Part shown: in pieces, positions 1 to 9,291 of the stretch
Numbering within the stretch: position 1 is the stretch's first letter
Layout of the letters: every line of letters begins with the position of its first letter
Assembly: GCA_004211785.1 (NCBI GenBank)
Contig: SHBX01000017.1
Coordinates: 1-56,270 of the forward strand
Direction of reading: 5' to 3'
Origin: Winogradskyella sp.
Lineage (GTDB): Bacteria; Bacteroidota; Bacteroidia; Flavobacteriales; Flavobacteriaceae
Length of the DNA: 56,270 bases
Program-made: the position numbers and the translations under genes
Notes under the pieces: model-generated
What the model saw: the letters and a program-made list of their open reading frames with translations, nothing else
The model's database searches: none
What the model was told of the DNA's origin: nothing

Positions 1-885
1 AGTCTTATCCTATTTAATGAAGCCCTGTCTAAAAAAAGAATAAACAAGAAAACCATTTTGTTCGATAGAATAACTGACGACCATGTTGGTTACTTCCACA
101 CATATTTATTAAAAGACAAAGAATACAGTAGCAAAACATACAATAACAAAATAGGAACACTTAGGAGCTTTTTTAAATGGGCCATTGAAAAATTTCAATT
201 ACAAGTTTACAATCCATTTGACAAAGTAAAACGCCGTACTGTATCTGTCACAAAAGATACAATTACTAAAAAAGAATTTAAAGAGCTCTTAGAAATTATA
301 TCCCCTGAAAACGGTATTGCTTCAGTTGGACTAAAGCAAACAAGAAACAGATACAAGCCATATCTAAAAGATGGTATAGAACTAGCTCTCCACACTGGGG
401 GAAGAAGGGAAGAGGTTGTTGAATTAAAATGGAATATGATTAAGGACATTGATAACGAACCAACATATATAGCAGTTAGGAATCTAAAAGTAGAAAGACA
501 AGTTGGAGATGGTTATAATGACAACATTGCTCCTAAAATCATCCCAATAACCAAAAGCTTAAAAAAGCTATTGTACAGGATGGGATATGAAACAAAAAAA
601 GGTCTTGACCAATATTTACTATCTCCAGATAGATCAGAGACATCTACCTATGCGATTATGGATAATCTCTCAAAAGGTTTTTCTCACTTCTACCAACAAT
701 TGGACACTGGCAGAAAACTACAACTTAAATCACTTCGTAAAACATACTTAACATATCTTTCTTCAGCACTAAGCGGAGATGCTAAGTCATTATCTTCTCA
801 TTCAACAGATGACATACTTCAAAAGCATTATATTGATGAGAAGGTAGTTAATAAAGCTGTAAAGAATTTAGACATTTTCGAGTAA
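1..885 (+). CDS. Tyrosine recombinase / phage-type integrase, 5' end outside window (partial)
   Basis: This reading frame is open from the first base of the window, so the gene is cut and the true start lies to the left. It is a site-specific tyrosine recombinase that would cut and rejoin DNA through a phosphotyrosine. An N-terminal SAM-like core-binding region comes first. The catalytic half shows the first Arg in TGGRR (near base 403), a second Arg in the KSLRKT stretch, a His in SSHST, and the nucleophile Tyr in KHYID near the C-terminus. The His of the usual HxxR box is replaced by Lys, which some family members tolerate. It faces the 3' end of a tRNA gene, a typical location for an integrative element. 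The family is fairly certain; whether it serves a mobile element or is a solitary recombinase is open. Confidence 0.85.
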   Translation, partial: SLILFNEALSKKRINKKTILFDRITDDHVGYFHTYLLKDKEYSSKTYNNKIGTLRSFFKWAIEKFQLQVYNPFDKVKRRTVSVTKDTITKKEFKELLEIISPENGIASVGLKQTRNRYKPYLKDGIELALHTGGRREEVVELKWNMIKDIDNEPTYIAVRNLKVERQVGDGYNDNIAPKIIPITKSLKKLLYRMGYETKKGLDQYLLSPDRSETSTYAIMDNLSKGFSHFYQQLDTGRKLQLKSLRKTYLTYLSSALSGDAKSLSSHSTDDILQKHYIDEKVVNKAVKNLDIFE

Positions 886-901
886 CGAAAAATGACAAAA
901 C

Positions 902-927
902 AGTACTTTAAAACAGTACTTTTTTTA
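902..927 (+). terminator. Possible weak terminator after the integrase
   Basis: Two copies of the self-complementary hexamer AGTACT (902-907 and 915-920) can pair into a 6-bp stem followed by a run of T. They are also parts of a 13-base direct repeat. The stem is short, so this is tentative. Confidence 0.35.
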
Positions 928-969
928 AAAATCAAAAAATGAGGTCACAAAACAAAATACTATTAAACG

Positions 970-995
970 AAAAAAGCACTGAAAATCAGTGCTTT
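970..995 (-). terminator. Terminator of the tRNA-fMet gene
   Basis: A 10-bp perfect inverted repeat (973-982 with 986-995) has a 3-base loop and is followed, on the minus strand, by a run of T (bases 970-975 read as A on the plus strand). It lies just beyond the 3' end of the tRNA gene. Confidence 0.75.
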
Positions 996-1002
996 ATCGT
1001 AG

Positions 1003-1075
<73 letters not shown>

Positions 1076-1086
1076 ATATTGGATGG

Positions 1087-1094
1087 CAAATATA
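1087..1094 (-). promoter_or_regulatory. Bacteroidota-type -7 element for tRNA-fMet
   Basis: On the minus strand the sequence is TATATTTG, matching TAnnTTTG, 11 bases before the tRNA gene. No clear TTTG -33 box was found at the usual spacing. Confidence 0.5.
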
Positions 1095-1124
1095 ATACTT
1101 TTTTTAGATTATAAAAGAACTATC

Positions 1125-1158
1125 AAAAAAATAACCTCCAATTTTCATTGAAGGTTAT
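1125..1158 (-). terminator. Terminator of the LRR gene
   Basis: A stem of 7 bp, one mismatch and 4 bp (1131-1142 with 1147-1158, loop TTTC) is followed on the minus strand by a run of T (plus-strand A at 1125-1130). It lies just after the LRR gene stop codon. Confidence 0.75.
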
Positions 1159-1181
1159 TACTATATTATATGTGTGAAATT

Positions 1182-2024
1182 TTAGTTATCGTCAACTTCC
1201 TCATCGAGAGTTACTAACTCTCCTTTTCGGTTTGAAGCATCTATATCAAATGTTACAACATTTGGCATTTTTAATTGTAGATTGGCATAATTACCTGTGA
1301 AATTATTATTCCCTAATAATAAGGTATTTAAGTTTCCTAATTTAGTTATGCTAGATGGCAACTGGCCATAAAAACTATTATTAGATAAAACTAGCTCTTC
1401 TAAATTAGATAAAGCGCCTATGTTGCTAGGAACAGTTCCAAATAATCTATTATCAAAAACACTAAGAATTTTAAGATTATTTAAATTTGAGATTTCAGAA
1501 GGTAATTTACCAGTAAACAAATTACTGCTTAAACCTAAGTTTTCAATTTTATTTAATTTTCCGATAGCACTTGGTATCTCTCCTGCAAAACTATTATTGT
1601 ATATTTCTAGAACTCTTAAGTTTTGCATTTTACCAATGTCTTCTGATAGCTCTCCTTCGAAATTATTAGAAAACAATTTTAAAACTTCTAATTGATATAA
1701 CGCAAAAACCTCAGAAGGAAGCTCACCAACTAAACTATTAAATGATAAATCTAGGATTTTTAAACCTCCTAAATCTTTAATACTTGCTGGCAAAGTACCA
1801 CTAAGGTTATTAAATGCTAATTTAAGTTCTGTAATTTGCTCATTTTCTATCGTAACACCGTACCAAGTAGAAACTGGCGCTGATAAATCCCATGAACTTT
1901 TCCAATTATCACCATCTGTAGAATTATATAGATCTACAAGAGCATCCTTTTGAATTTCTGAGATATCTGCATAAGAAAATGCAGTTATTAATAGGCATAT
2001 TACTAATGAGTAAAACGTTTTCAT
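1182..2024 (-). CDS. Secreted leucine-rich-repeat protein
   Basis: A 280-residue exported protein. Residues 1-19 form a signal peptide ending around FSYA. A short cap region follows with the TDGDNWK motif common at the N-terminus of Bacteroidota surface LRR proteins. About eight 24-residue repeats of the plant-like type (LxxLxLxxNxLxGxLPxxIxxLxN) run from about residue 60 to 255, followed by an acidic tail. Such repeats form a solenoid for protein binding; the partner is unknown. No type IX C-terminal sorting domain or sortase motif is visible, so it may stay in the periplasm or be shed. It is a single-gene unit with its own promoter and terminator. Its upstream region carries an inverted repeat also found near gldK. 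Confidence 0.85.
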   Translation of the reverse strand: MKTFYSLVICLLITAFSYADISEIQKDALVDLYNSTDGDNWKSSWDLSAPVSTWYGVTIENEQITELKLAFNNLSGTLPASIKDLGGLKILDLSFNSLVGELPSEVFALYQLEVLKLFSNNFEGELSEDIGKMQNLRVLEIYNNSFAGEIPSAIGKLNKIENLGLSSNLFTGKLPSEISNLNNLKILSVFDNRLFGTVPSNIGALSNLEELVLSNNSFYGQLPSSITKLGNLNTLLLGNNNFTGNYANLQLKMPNVVTFDIDASNRKGELVTLDEEVDDN

Positions 2025-2062
2025 ATTTGAGCGATTTGGGCGAGGGAACCGTTTTAACTATT

Positions 2063-2070
2063 CAAATATA
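2063..2070 (-). promoter_or_regulatory. -7 element for the LRR gene
   Basis: The minus strand reads TATATTTG, matching TAnnTTTG, 38 bases before the start codon. A good -33 box is missing; the inverted repeat at 2085-2117 occupies that place, which would fit an activator-dependent promoter. Confidence 0.5.
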
Positions 2071-2084
2071 GATTTTTATTCGAC

Positions 2085-2117
2085 TTCACCGATAAAACAA
2101 TATGTTTTTTCGACGAA
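2085..2117. promoter_or_regulatory. Imperfect inverted repeat, candidate regulator site (copy 1)
   Basis: The arms TTCACCGAT (2085-2093) and TTCGACGAA (2109-2117) have a 15-base spacer. They resemble the perfect repeat TTCGTCGAT/ATCGACGAA upstream of gldK. The right arm extends into GACGAAATGCA, an 11-mer also found (as its complement) upstream of gldK. The regulator is unknown. Confidence 0.45.
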
Positions 2118-2153
2118 ATGCACTATTTAAGAAAATAATTTGAGCAAAAAAGC

Positions 2154-2336
2154 TCATTGTTCTATGCTTGATGGGCTAATTTGCTGTACTGATGTACCAT
2201 CTGACATGACATGTATTTGAATAGGGTTACAACATACTTCACAATCTTCAATGTAGGCTTGCTGTCTTTGAGAAACATCTATAAGCATAGAAATTTGTTC
2301 CCAGCAATGCGGGCATTGAAAAAAGTGCTCTTCCAT
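2154..2336 (-). CDS. CPXCG-motif cysteine-rich protein
   Basis: A 60-residue protein with two Cys pairs: CPHC near residue 8 and a CEVCC cluster near residue 33, likely forming a small zinc ribbon. It matches the conserved CPXCG Cys-rich family of unknown function. The gene sits 5 bases downstream of the ABC-F gene on the same strand and is probably co-transcribed with it. No signal peptide or membrane segment is seen, so it is probably cytoplasmic. Confidence 0.8.
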   Translation of the reverse strand: MEEHFFQCPHCWEQISMLIDVSQRQQAYIEDCEVCCNPIQIHVMSDGTSVQQISPSSIEQ

Positions 2337-2341
2337 TATAT

Positions 2342-4252
2342 CTAGCTCAAATTATCTATTGCCTCTTGTACAGTTTCCCAGTCTTCCATGAGCTGCTCGA
2401 GTTTTTGTTTTTTGTTTTGATAGGTGTCAAAAAACTGAGGATTAGCAGCAGTCTCATCGTAATTAGTGGCTAAAGCCATATCATCTTCTTTAACTGATTT
2501 TTCAAGTTCATTAATTTTTGATTCGATATTGCTTAGCTTATTATTTAAAGATTTTATTTTTTTCTGTTCCTCGTAACTTTGCTTATTGTTGGTTGTTTTT
2601 TCAGCTTTAGCTACAACGGTTCGCTTTTCGGCCTCTCTTAAGTTTTCAAGATTACGCTGACCTAAATAGTAATCAATATCACCCAAGTACTGTCTTACCT
2701 TTTGGTCTTTAAACTCATAAACTGTTTCAGTTAAGCCTTGCAAAAAATCTCTATCGTGAGATACCAAAATCAATGTACCTTCAAACTTCTTGAGTGCACC
2801 TTTAAGTACCTTTTTTGATTTAATATCTAAGTGATTGGTTGGCTCATCCATAATAAGCACATTTAGAGGTTGTAACAATAATTTTGCTAGTGCCAATCTA
2901 TTTCGTTCTCCTCCAGATAAAACTCTAACATATTTATCAACTTCTTCTCCTCTAAATAAAAAAGAACCTAAAATATCTCTAACCTTACTACGATTAGTTT
3001 CATTAGCAGCATCAATCATAGTATCTAAAACCGTTTTATTACCATCAAGATATTCGGCTTGGTTTTGAGCGAAATAGCCAATTTGCACATTATGCCCTAA
3101 GGACATATTACCTTGATGCTCAATCTCTCCAACTATAATTTTAGCTAATGTTGATTTTCCTTGACCATTCTGACCAACAAATGCCGTTTTTGTATCTCTA
3201 GCAATTGCCATGCTCACATTATGAAGCACTTGTAGATCTCCATAATGTTTTGAAACATCTTCAACCTCAACTACAACTTTCCCTGGTGTAATAGATATTG
3301 GGAAATTTAAAGTCATTACTGTATTATCTTCTTCATCAACTTCAATACGGTCCATACGCTCTAACTTTTTAATAAGCGATTGCGCCATTGTCGCTTTCGA
3401 TGCTTTAGCACGGAATTTCTCAATCAGTTTTTCTGTTTGCTGAATTTGCTTTTCTTGATTTTTCTGAGTAGCTAATTGCTGCGTTTTTATTTCTTGACGC
3501 AATGCCAAAAACTTAGTGTATGACTTGTTATAATCATAAATACGCCCTAAAGAAATCTCAATAGTACGATTGGTCACGTTGTCTAAAAACATTTTATCAT
3601 GTGAAACAATAACTACTGCTCCTGGATAATTTTTCAAAAAACTTTCTAACCAAATTATAGACTCTATATCCAAGTGGTTTGTAGGCTCATCGAGTAGTAG
3701 CAAATCATTATTTTGTAATAACAGTTTTGCTAGCTCAATACGCATACGCCAACCACCAGAAAATGTATCTGTGAGCTTATTAAAATCTTCACGTTTAAAA
3801 CCTAAACCTTGAAGGATTTTTTCGGTTTCACCTTGATAATTGTAACCTCCTAAAATTTCGTACTGATGCTGAATCTCATTTAAATCAATCATTAACTGAT
3901 TATAAGATTCACTTTCGTAATCTGTACGCTCTGCTAGTTGGGTATTTATATCTTCAAGTTGCTTTTCTAAAGTTTTAATCTCTTTAAAAGCTTCATAAGA
4001 TTCCTCAAGCACTGTTTTTCCGAAATCAAAATCTATGTCTTGTTTTAAGAAGCCAATCTTTAAATCTTTATCCGCTGCAATCTGACCTGTATCTGCTTCC
4101 TGCTCTTTTGATAAGATTCTAAGCATGGTAGATTTACCAGCTCCATTTTTTCCAATGAGTCCTATTCTATCTCCATTGCCTAGTTTGAATGTAATATCCT
4201 CAAAAAGATATTCGCCTTGAAATGATATGGAAAGGTTATGTATATTAAGCAT
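2342..4252 (-). CDS. ABC-F family ATPase (ribosome-associated)
   Basis: A 636-residue protein with two ATP-binding cassettes and no membrane segments. The first has Walker A GKNGAGKST (about residue 36), signature FSGGW and Walker B LLLLDEPTNHLD. The second has GQNGQGKST (about 363), LSGGE and VLIMDEPTNHLD. The linker between them is charged and helical, and a Lys/Glu-rich coiled coil forms the C-terminus, as in Uup/YheS-type proteins. ABC-F proteins act on stalled or antibiotic-blocked ribosomes rather than in transport. The exact subfamily cannot be fixed without a tree, so no symbol is given. It lies just upstream of the CPXCG gene. Confidence 0.93.
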   Translation of the reverse strand: MLNIHNLSISFQGEYLFEDITFKLGNGDRIGLIGKNGAGKSTMLRILSKEQEADTGQIAADKDLKIGFLKQDIDFDFGKTVLEESYEAFKEIKTLEKQLEDINTQLAERTDYESESYNQLMIDLNEIQHQYEILGGYNYQGETEKILQGLGFKREDFNKLTDTFSGGWRMRIELAKLLLQNNDLLLLDEPTNHLDIESIIWLESFLKNYPGAVVIVSHDKMFLDNVTNRTIEISLGRIYDYNKSYTKFLALRQEIKTQQLATQKNQEKQIQQTEKLIEKFRAKASKATMAQSLIKKLERMDRIEVDEEDNTVMTLNFPISITPGKVVVEVEDVSKHYGDLQVLHNVSMAIARDTKTAFVGQNGQGKSTLAKIIVGEIEHQGNMSLGHNVQIGYFAQNQAEYLDGNKTVLDTMIDAANETNRSKVRDILGSFLFRGEEVDKYVRVLSGGERNRLALAKLLLQPLNVLIMDEPTNHLDIKSKKVLKGALKKFEGTLILVSHDRDFLQGLTETVYEFKDQKVRQYLGDIDYYLGQRNLENLREAEKRTVVAKAEKTTNNKQSYEEQKKIKSLNNKLSNIESKINELEKSVKEDDMALATNYDETAANPQFFDTYQNKKQKLEQLMEDWETVQEAIDNLS

Positions 4253-4317
4253 AGATTTTCAGTATAATACAATTAGAACAAACACTACAATTGTTACAAT
4301 GCTATAGTCTTAAAAAC

Positions 4318-4325
4318 TATCTTTG
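4318..4325 (+). promoter_or_regulatory. -7 element for the DUF983 gene
   Basis: TATCTTTG matches TAnnTTTG and lies 38 bases before the start codon. A loose TTGTT -33 candidate lies at 4291, slightly farther upstream than ideal. Confidence 0.5.
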
Positions 4326-4363
4326 CATTGTATTAAAAAACGCAAAAGTAAAGGTTTTTAGCT

Positions 4364-4762
4364 ATGATTAGAAAAGGAATTAAACTTTATAGCATTTTGT
4401 TTGGTGCTTGCCCAAAATGCCATCAAGAATCCATGTATGTAGAAAAGAATCCATACCTGATTTCAGAGACGTTAAAAATTAACGATAACTGTTCTCATTG
4501 TAATACAAAATATCGGATGGAACCTTCATTTTTTTATGGTTCTATGTATGTAAGTTACGGTGTTGGTATTGCTTTTGCGGTCGTAGCCTTTTTAGTAAGT
4601 TATCTATTGTTAGAAACTTCACTTTTCATGGCTTTTATAGTTATAGTAGCAACTTTAATTGGTTTTATGCCAATAATAATGAGAGTCTCAAGAAATATTT
4701 GGATTAATCTATTTATGAGCTATGATAAAGAATTGGTTGAAAAACTAAAAAGCCCCTCTTAG
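4364..4762 (+). CDS. DUF983 family membrane protein with N-terminal zinc ribbon
   Basis: A 132-residue protein. The N-terminal part has two Cys pairs, CPKC (about residues 17-20) and CSHC (about 43-46), likely binding one zinc. Two hydrophobic helices follow, at about residues 63-83 and 88-106. This arrangement is the DUF983 family, whose function is not established. The gene stands alone between the divergent ABC-F gene and the convergent FAD oxidoreductase gene. Confidence 0.85.
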   Translation: MIRKGIKLYSILFGACPKCHQESMYVEKNPYLISETLKINDNCSHCNTKYRMEPSFFYGSMYVSYGVGIAFAVVAFLVSYLLLETSLFMAFIVIVATLIGFMPIIMRVSRNIWINLFMSYDKELVEKLKSPS

Positions 4763-4784
4763 TCATATTGTTCTGATGAATTTA

Positions 4785-5834
4785 TTATTTTTTTCCGAAT
4801 CTCTTAATATCAATCTCACGATCTAGCTCAATACCGTCTTCAATAAAATTGAAAAGCTTACGTGCTACATAAGGTCCAATCATGACGCCACGAGAACCAA
4901 GTCCATTTAAAACATATAAATTATCATGTTCTGGATGCACGCCAACTAAAGGCCTTCTATCTCCAGTTGTTGGTCTTATTCCTGCACGATGGTCAATAAT
5001 TTCAAAATCACAGGTTATAAAAGTTTTTAGTTTTGAAATCAACTCTTCTTTTGCTCCTTCAGTTGGTGTATTAGTTTTGTCCGTCCACTCGTAAGTTGCT
5101 CCTACTCGATAAACATCTTCGCCTATAGAAATGATAAATACCGAAGACTTTAAAGCTGCATCTAACTTTAAATCTGGAGCTTTAATAGTTAAGACTTCAC
5201 CTTTTGTACCATTTAATGGTATATGATTGAAATATGAATTTTGCTTTACACCAAAACCTTCAGCAAATACTATTTGTTTTGCTATAATGTTCTTATATGA
5301 TAATTTGTTATCGGAAATATTTAATTTATTATAATTAAATCGTTCTTCCAGAATATTACCGTTTGATTTTAAATCTTTTTTATATGCTGAAATAAGATGT
5401 TTCGTGTCTACACGACCAGCATGAAGCACTTCTCCAAGACCAAAAGGTGCATCTATATACTTGTTACTATTTCGTTTTATATCTGTTGACAAAAACGATT
5501 CTAGTCCCGGCTTATCTGATGCTGTAAACCAAAGGTTTTGCTCTTCAATAGAATTGAAACGTCTAAAAATTGAATGCTGATAATCAACTTTTACATCTAA
5601 TTCTTTTTCAATTTTAGCGTAAGAAGGTAATGCGATATCTAATTGCGTTTGTGCTTCCCAAACCTTAGTAAAACGTTTTAAAATAACTGGATTGTATAAT
5701 CCAGCAGCAACGATTGAAGATTGTTGAGAAGCGTCATCAAAGACTATGAAAGTTTTATTATTAGCTTTAAGAACTTCGCAAAACGAAATACTTGCCAAAC
5801 CACAACCAACAATTATATAATCTACATTTTTCAT
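4785..5834 (-). CDS. FAD-dependent oxidoreductase (DAO family)
   Basis: A 349-residue flavoprotein of the D-amino-acid-oxidase fold. The N-terminal dinucleotide-binding loop reads IIVGCGLAS (residues 7-15), and an acidic residue ends the next strand. Near the C-terminus the NGLGSRGVMIGP stretch is the typical second FAD contact. It also resembles the oxidoreductase half of MnmC, but there is no methyltransferase domain. The substrate is not predictable. The gene is separated from gldN by a terminator, so it is not part of the gliding operon. Confidence 0.85.
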   Translation of the reverse strand: MKNVDYIIVGCGLASISFCEVLKANNKTFIVFDDASQQSSIVAAGLYNPVILKRFTKVWEAQTQLDIALPSYAKIEKELDVKVDYQHSIFRRFNSIEEQNLWFTASDKPGLESFLSTDIKRNSNKYIDAPFGLGEVLHAGRVDTKHLISAYKKDLKSNGNILEERFNYNKLNISDNKLSYKNIIAKQIVFAEGFGVKQNSYFNHIPLNGTKGEVLTIKAPDLKLDAALKSSVFIISIGEDVYRVGATYEWTDKTNTPTEGAKEELISKLKTFITCDFEIIDHRAGIRPTTGDRRPLVGVHPEHDNLYVLNGLGSRGVMIGPYVARKLFNFIEDGIELDREIDIKRFGKK

Positions 5835-5872
5835 TTAAGCAAAACTACAAAAAGGCAACGATTAGTATTAAA

Positions 5873-5901
5873 TAAAAAACGCCCACTTTTCAGTGAGCGT
5901 T
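5873..5901 (-). terminator. Terminator of the gldKLMN operon
   Basis: A 10-bp stem with one G:U pair (5878-5887 with 5892-5901) and a GAAA loop on the minus strand is followed by a run of T (plus-strand A at 5873-5877). It lies just after the gldN stop codon. Confidence 0.85.
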
Positions 5902-5922
5902 AGTTTTATTAGAATTGCAGAA

Positions 5923-6822
5923 TTAGTAATTCCACATGTCTTGTTCAAAGTTTCTAATCTTATCTTTTATACGTTGTGATTCTAAGAGTTGCATTAAGGC
6001 ATTATCCTTAACATAATCTTTAACTTCACGATCGCCATAAACATTTTCTTCTTTATACATATAACCGTTATAACGCCTAGAGTTTAAGATATGATCAAAT
6101 GATATTGGCATAGCACTGTTTTTATTATTAAATGCTTTTGCCTCGTGTAAAATACCCCTTGCTTCAGGATAAAATACCCAAAATAATGGAATAGGCTCTT
6201 TATTTGCTTCATCATCAGAATCAATAAAATTTACATCCGGAGCAGCTGGGCCGATACCTAAAAGACGGAACTTCATTTCGCCCTGACGCTTATCAAAATA
6301 CCAAAGTCCTTTTACTAAGTAAGCTTTAATATCATAAGCCTCAATATCACGTTGTATAATATATTCAGGATCAACATAACCATCTGCATTAAACTGATCA
6401 AAACCAATATCTAAGGTATCAATCTTTTGCATGGATTGTTGTAACTCCTCGAATGTGCGCTCTTGAGAAAAATAAGAATCTGCATATACTTTAGGAATAT
6501 CTCCAGATTTAACTGCTTTCCATAATACATGGAATAACGAGCGACGATCTGGACCAATATTATTGGTATCTACTGGGTAGTATAACGGAAAGTTAACACG
6601 CTCATCTAAAACTACTTTTTCCCAAGTCATTTTAGAGTACAAACGGTCTCTATCGTCTACGTAACCATATTCCAAAGGCTCGTCGTTGTCTAAAAGCAAC
6701 TGCTCTTCAGTTTTTACACCAATTTCTTCAGGAATCTTTGCATTAAGAATATTTGCTTGTGCAAACATACCATTGATGGTAATGATTCCAAGACCGGTTA
6801 ATAATAATTGCTTTAATTTCAT
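5923..6822 (-). CDS. gldN: Gliding motility / type IX secretion protein GldN
   Basis: A 299-residue exported protein with a signal peptide (about residues 1-21, ending MFAQ). GldN is the periplasmic partner of the GldK lipoprotein ring in the type IX secretion system and is needed for gliding and secretion. The body has the conserved acidic N-terminal segment (EPLEYGYVDDRDRLYSKMTWE) and the FWVFYPEAR stretch typical of GldN/PorN. The gene is last in gldK-gldL-gldM-gldN on the minus strand, 153 bases after gldM, with a terminator behind it. That gap shows no clear promoter. Confidence 0.93.
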   Translation of the reverse strand: MKLKQLLLTGLGIITINGMFAQANILNAKIPEEIGVKTEEQLLLDNDEPLEYGYVDDRDRLYSKMTWEKVVLDERVNFPLYYPVDTNNIGPDRRSLFHVLWKAVKSGDIPKVYADSYFSQERTFEELQQSMQKIDTLDIGFDQFNADGYVDPEYIIQRDIEAYDIKAYLVKGLWYFDKRQGEMKFRLLGIGPAAPDVNFIDSDDEANKEPIPLFWVFYPEARGILHEAKAFNNKNSAMPISFDHILNSRRYNGYMYKEENVYGDREVKDYVKDNALMQLLESQRIKDKIRNFEQDMWNY

Positions 6823-6975
6823 GTGGTACTATTTATTATTTCTTAAAAGACACATGGAACATTCTTGTTGTTATTGATTTCTTTTGCAAGAAAATTATAA
6901 TTTAGAATGTTTCATTTTAAATCTGTTTTAAACGTTTGAGGCTATTTTTTAAAACGTGTCTATCTTCAATATATT

Positions 6976-8544
6976 TTAGTTTGCTAACTCAATAACAACT
7001 GGTGTTACAGTTTTTATTCTTACTGAAGTACCTGTTGCTTTTGCTTTAATGTTTATAAACTGGACGATATCACCTCTACGTGCTGAACGTAATGCTGTTT
7101 TAGCTGCAGGGCTTAATCTGTTACCAGAACAGTTTACTGATGGCTTACCAGGTACTTTCATGGTAAAGGATGTAATATTAAGTGGTAAACTAAAATCAAA
7201 ATCATCACCAAAACTAGCTGATAATTTTCCTATCTCTACATTATTCCTTGGTAACTTAGCACCGTTCTGACCATTAAATGCGCCTAGAGGTTTTGGTAAA
7301 TCTTTAATTCTAAATGTTTTGCTATCGCTAGCTGTAGAACCATCATCAAGCGTACCAGTTACAGAAATTTTAACTTCTCTACCTGATTGAGGCTTCATTA
7401 CATATTTTCCTCCAGAACCTGACAGTCCAGGAGCTGAAGCTCTTACTTTGTTATCTGGTACACCTGCAAATGAAATAGTCATTGGGTTAGATACACCTCG
7501 ATAAACCACATTCATTTTATCTGCAGAAATAGTTGCAGAGTTTGGTCTTGGTACTACAACATAATTTCCTTCGATTTTAATTGGTAATTCTTCACCATTT
7601 TCTAAAAAGGTAAATTGCCCTTCTATTTTGTGCTCTCCAACATTGCCGACATTAAAATCCACTCTAGCTGCTCCTGTTGAATCAATTACTTTAGAAACGT
7701 CATATTCCTTACCATTAACAATAAGATCCGTAGGTGGAACATTAGCATATTTACCAATAACTATTCTACCTTGGAATTTCTCACCTGCAAAAAATGCAGA
7801 TTTATCAGCTAGAACTATTGCTTTATACTTGTCTAAAGATGTAGCTTCGACAGCCGCATTACCTAAAAACAAATTGTTTAAATCTGCTTGGGTAACTTTT
7901 ACATCATTTTGCATAGCTGTAAGCTTAGTATAAGATGCAATTGAAGGAAAACCTTTGAAATGATAATCTAACCATTTCTTTGTAACACCTTCACTATCTC
8001 TAACCTCAGTAATATCAAACTTTTTATCAAAATTTTCAATAAACTTTGTGTAGTACTGATCTATCCCTAATATATCTTTGATTTCCTTTTTGTATTGCTC
8101 AATAGCCGCAATCACCTTATCACCTTCTTTAGTCAAACGATCACCAGTAAACCACTTTTCATCTAACTTATCACCTTTTTTCATTTTCTCAAAAGGCAAT
8201 CTTCCAGTTGTAGCGTCAGCTTCGTAGCCGCCCATTCTTAAGATATCTTTCTTTTGTCCATCGATAAATCTGTAAAACTTATCTGAAGCAATACTTACTT
8301 GCTTTGCTCTGTTAGAAGCAGCAGCAAATTCTTTTGGATTTTCCTTTCCTTTAGTATCTAAATTAGCTAGTAATTTAGTGTTCATATCTGTAGTTACCTC
8401 ATTGGCTTTCTCAAATTTTTCTTCCATCAACCCGAAAGCCGATAGAACTTCTGGAGCCACTGTCATTGCCATAATAGCAATAAACACGAGGTACATTAAG
8501 TTAATCATTTTCTGCCTTGCAGATATTTTTCCTTGTCCTGCCAT
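6976..8544 (-). CDS. gldM: Gliding motility / type IX secretion motor protein GldM
   Basis: A 522-residue inner-membrane protein with one transmembrane helix near the N-terminus (about residues 13-35, with Arg10 just before it) and a large periplasmic part made of stacked domains. GldM with GldL forms the proton-driven motor; the GldM shaft spans the periplasm to reach the GldK/N ring. The QGKISARQKMINLMYLV start is very characteristic of the family. It lies in the usual order between gldL and gldN. Length is typical. Confidence 0.96.
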   Translation of the reverse strand: MAGQGKISARQKMINLMYLVFIAIMAMTVAPEVLSAFGLMEEKFEKANEVTTDMNTKLLANLDTKGKENPKEFAAASNRAKQVSIASDKFYRFIDGQKKDILRMGGYEADATTGRLPFEKMKKGDKLDEKWFTGDRLTKEGDKVIAAIEQYKKEIKDILGIDQYYTKFIENFDKKFDITEVRDSEGVTKKWLDYHFKGFPSIASYTKLTAMQNDVKVTQADLNNLFLGNAAVEATSLDKYKAIVLADKSAFFAGEKFQGRIVIGKYANVPPTDLIVNGKEYDVSKVIDSTGAARVDFNVGNVGEHKIEGQFTFLENGEELPIKIEGNYVVVPRPNSATISADKMNVVYRGVSNPMTISFAGVPDNKVRASAPGLSGSGGKYVMKPQSGREVKISVTGTLDDGSTASDSKTFRIKDLPKPLGAFNGQNGAKLPRNNVEIGKLSASFGDDFDFSLPLNITSFTMKVPGKPSVNCSGNRLSPAAKTALRSARRGDIVQFINIKAKATGTSVRIKTVTPVVIELAN

Positions 8545-8588
8545 AATTAGTTTTTTGGTTAATTAAATATGTTATACTTAAAAACTAA

Positions 8589-9218
8589 TTAGTTCTTATT
8601 CATAGCAGATAGCATGCCACCGTAAACTCCGTTTAATGAAGATAAGTTAGATGCCAATGATTGCATTTGTTCTTTAAGCTTAGTAGCATTCTCAACAGCT
8701 TCTTCGTTAATAACTGCTTGACGGTTTGCACTTTCCATTTGTACTTTATACAAACTGTTTAATGATTCCATTTGTGCAGCTGCTAAAGACATTTCTTCAC
8801 TATATTTCTTTTGAGCTTGTAGAGAATCTACCGTTGGGCTAAGGTTTTTAGCTGCTCCTTCGAAGTTTTTAATGCTGTCTCCAAGACTAGACATTAATTC
8901 TCCATCGATTTTTGCTTCTTTAAGAAGGCCGTCTAATTTTTTAGATAAAATTCCTTCAGCGTCTTTAGGCTCTTCTTTACCTTTTTTCTTAGCTGAACCA
9001 CCTTCTAACTCTGGATAAACTAATGACCAATCTAAATCGTCTTCTTGTTTTTCAAAGGCTGACCAAGCAAATACTCCTGCCTCTACAATCATACCAATTG
9101 TTAGTAAAAGACCACCGTAAGGCCAATTTTGAATTTTGAAAAGTGCACCAACAATTACAATTGCTGCTCCCATTCCATATATGAAATTTGTTACCGTAAG
9201 TTTTCCTTTTTGTGCCAT
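8589..9218 (-). CDS. gldL: Gliding motility / type IX secretion motor protein GldL
   Basis: A 209-residue inner-membrane protein with two transmembrane helices (about residues 12-28 and 34-54) and a long cytoplasmic coiled-coil tail. Glu46 lies inside the second helix and is the likely proton-carrying residue of the GldLM motor. The start is placed at ATG 9218 (MAQKGKLTV), the conserved family N-terminus; an in-frame extension to 9260 adds 14 unconserved residues and is unlikely. It is 44 bases from gldM and 73 from gldK. Confidence 0.95.
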   Translation of the reverse strand: MAQKGKLTVTNFIYGMGAAIVIVGALFKIQNWPYGGLLLTIGMIVEAGVFAWSAFEKQEDDLDWSLVYPELEGGSAKKKGKEEPKDAEGILSKKLDGLLKEAKIDGELMSSLGDSIKNFEGAAKNLSPTVDSLQAQKKYSEEMSLAAAQMESLNSLYKVQMESANRQAVINEEAVENATKLKEQMQSLASNLSSLNGVYGGMLSAMNKN

Positions 9219-9291
9219 AATTTTAGTTTTTAGTAGTTGGGGGCTTAGGACGCCCAACATGTAGGTTATTGTTTTAGTTTATAGTTTAGTT

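Noticed and set aside
1260..1860. DNA tandem repeat
   Set aside because: The periodicity is the 24-residue LRR pattern at protein level; the DNA copies are diverged and do not form a nucleotide tandem repeat.
9219..9260. Longer N-terminus for GldL
   Set aside because: The extra 14 residues are not family-like; MAQKGKLTV is the conserved start.
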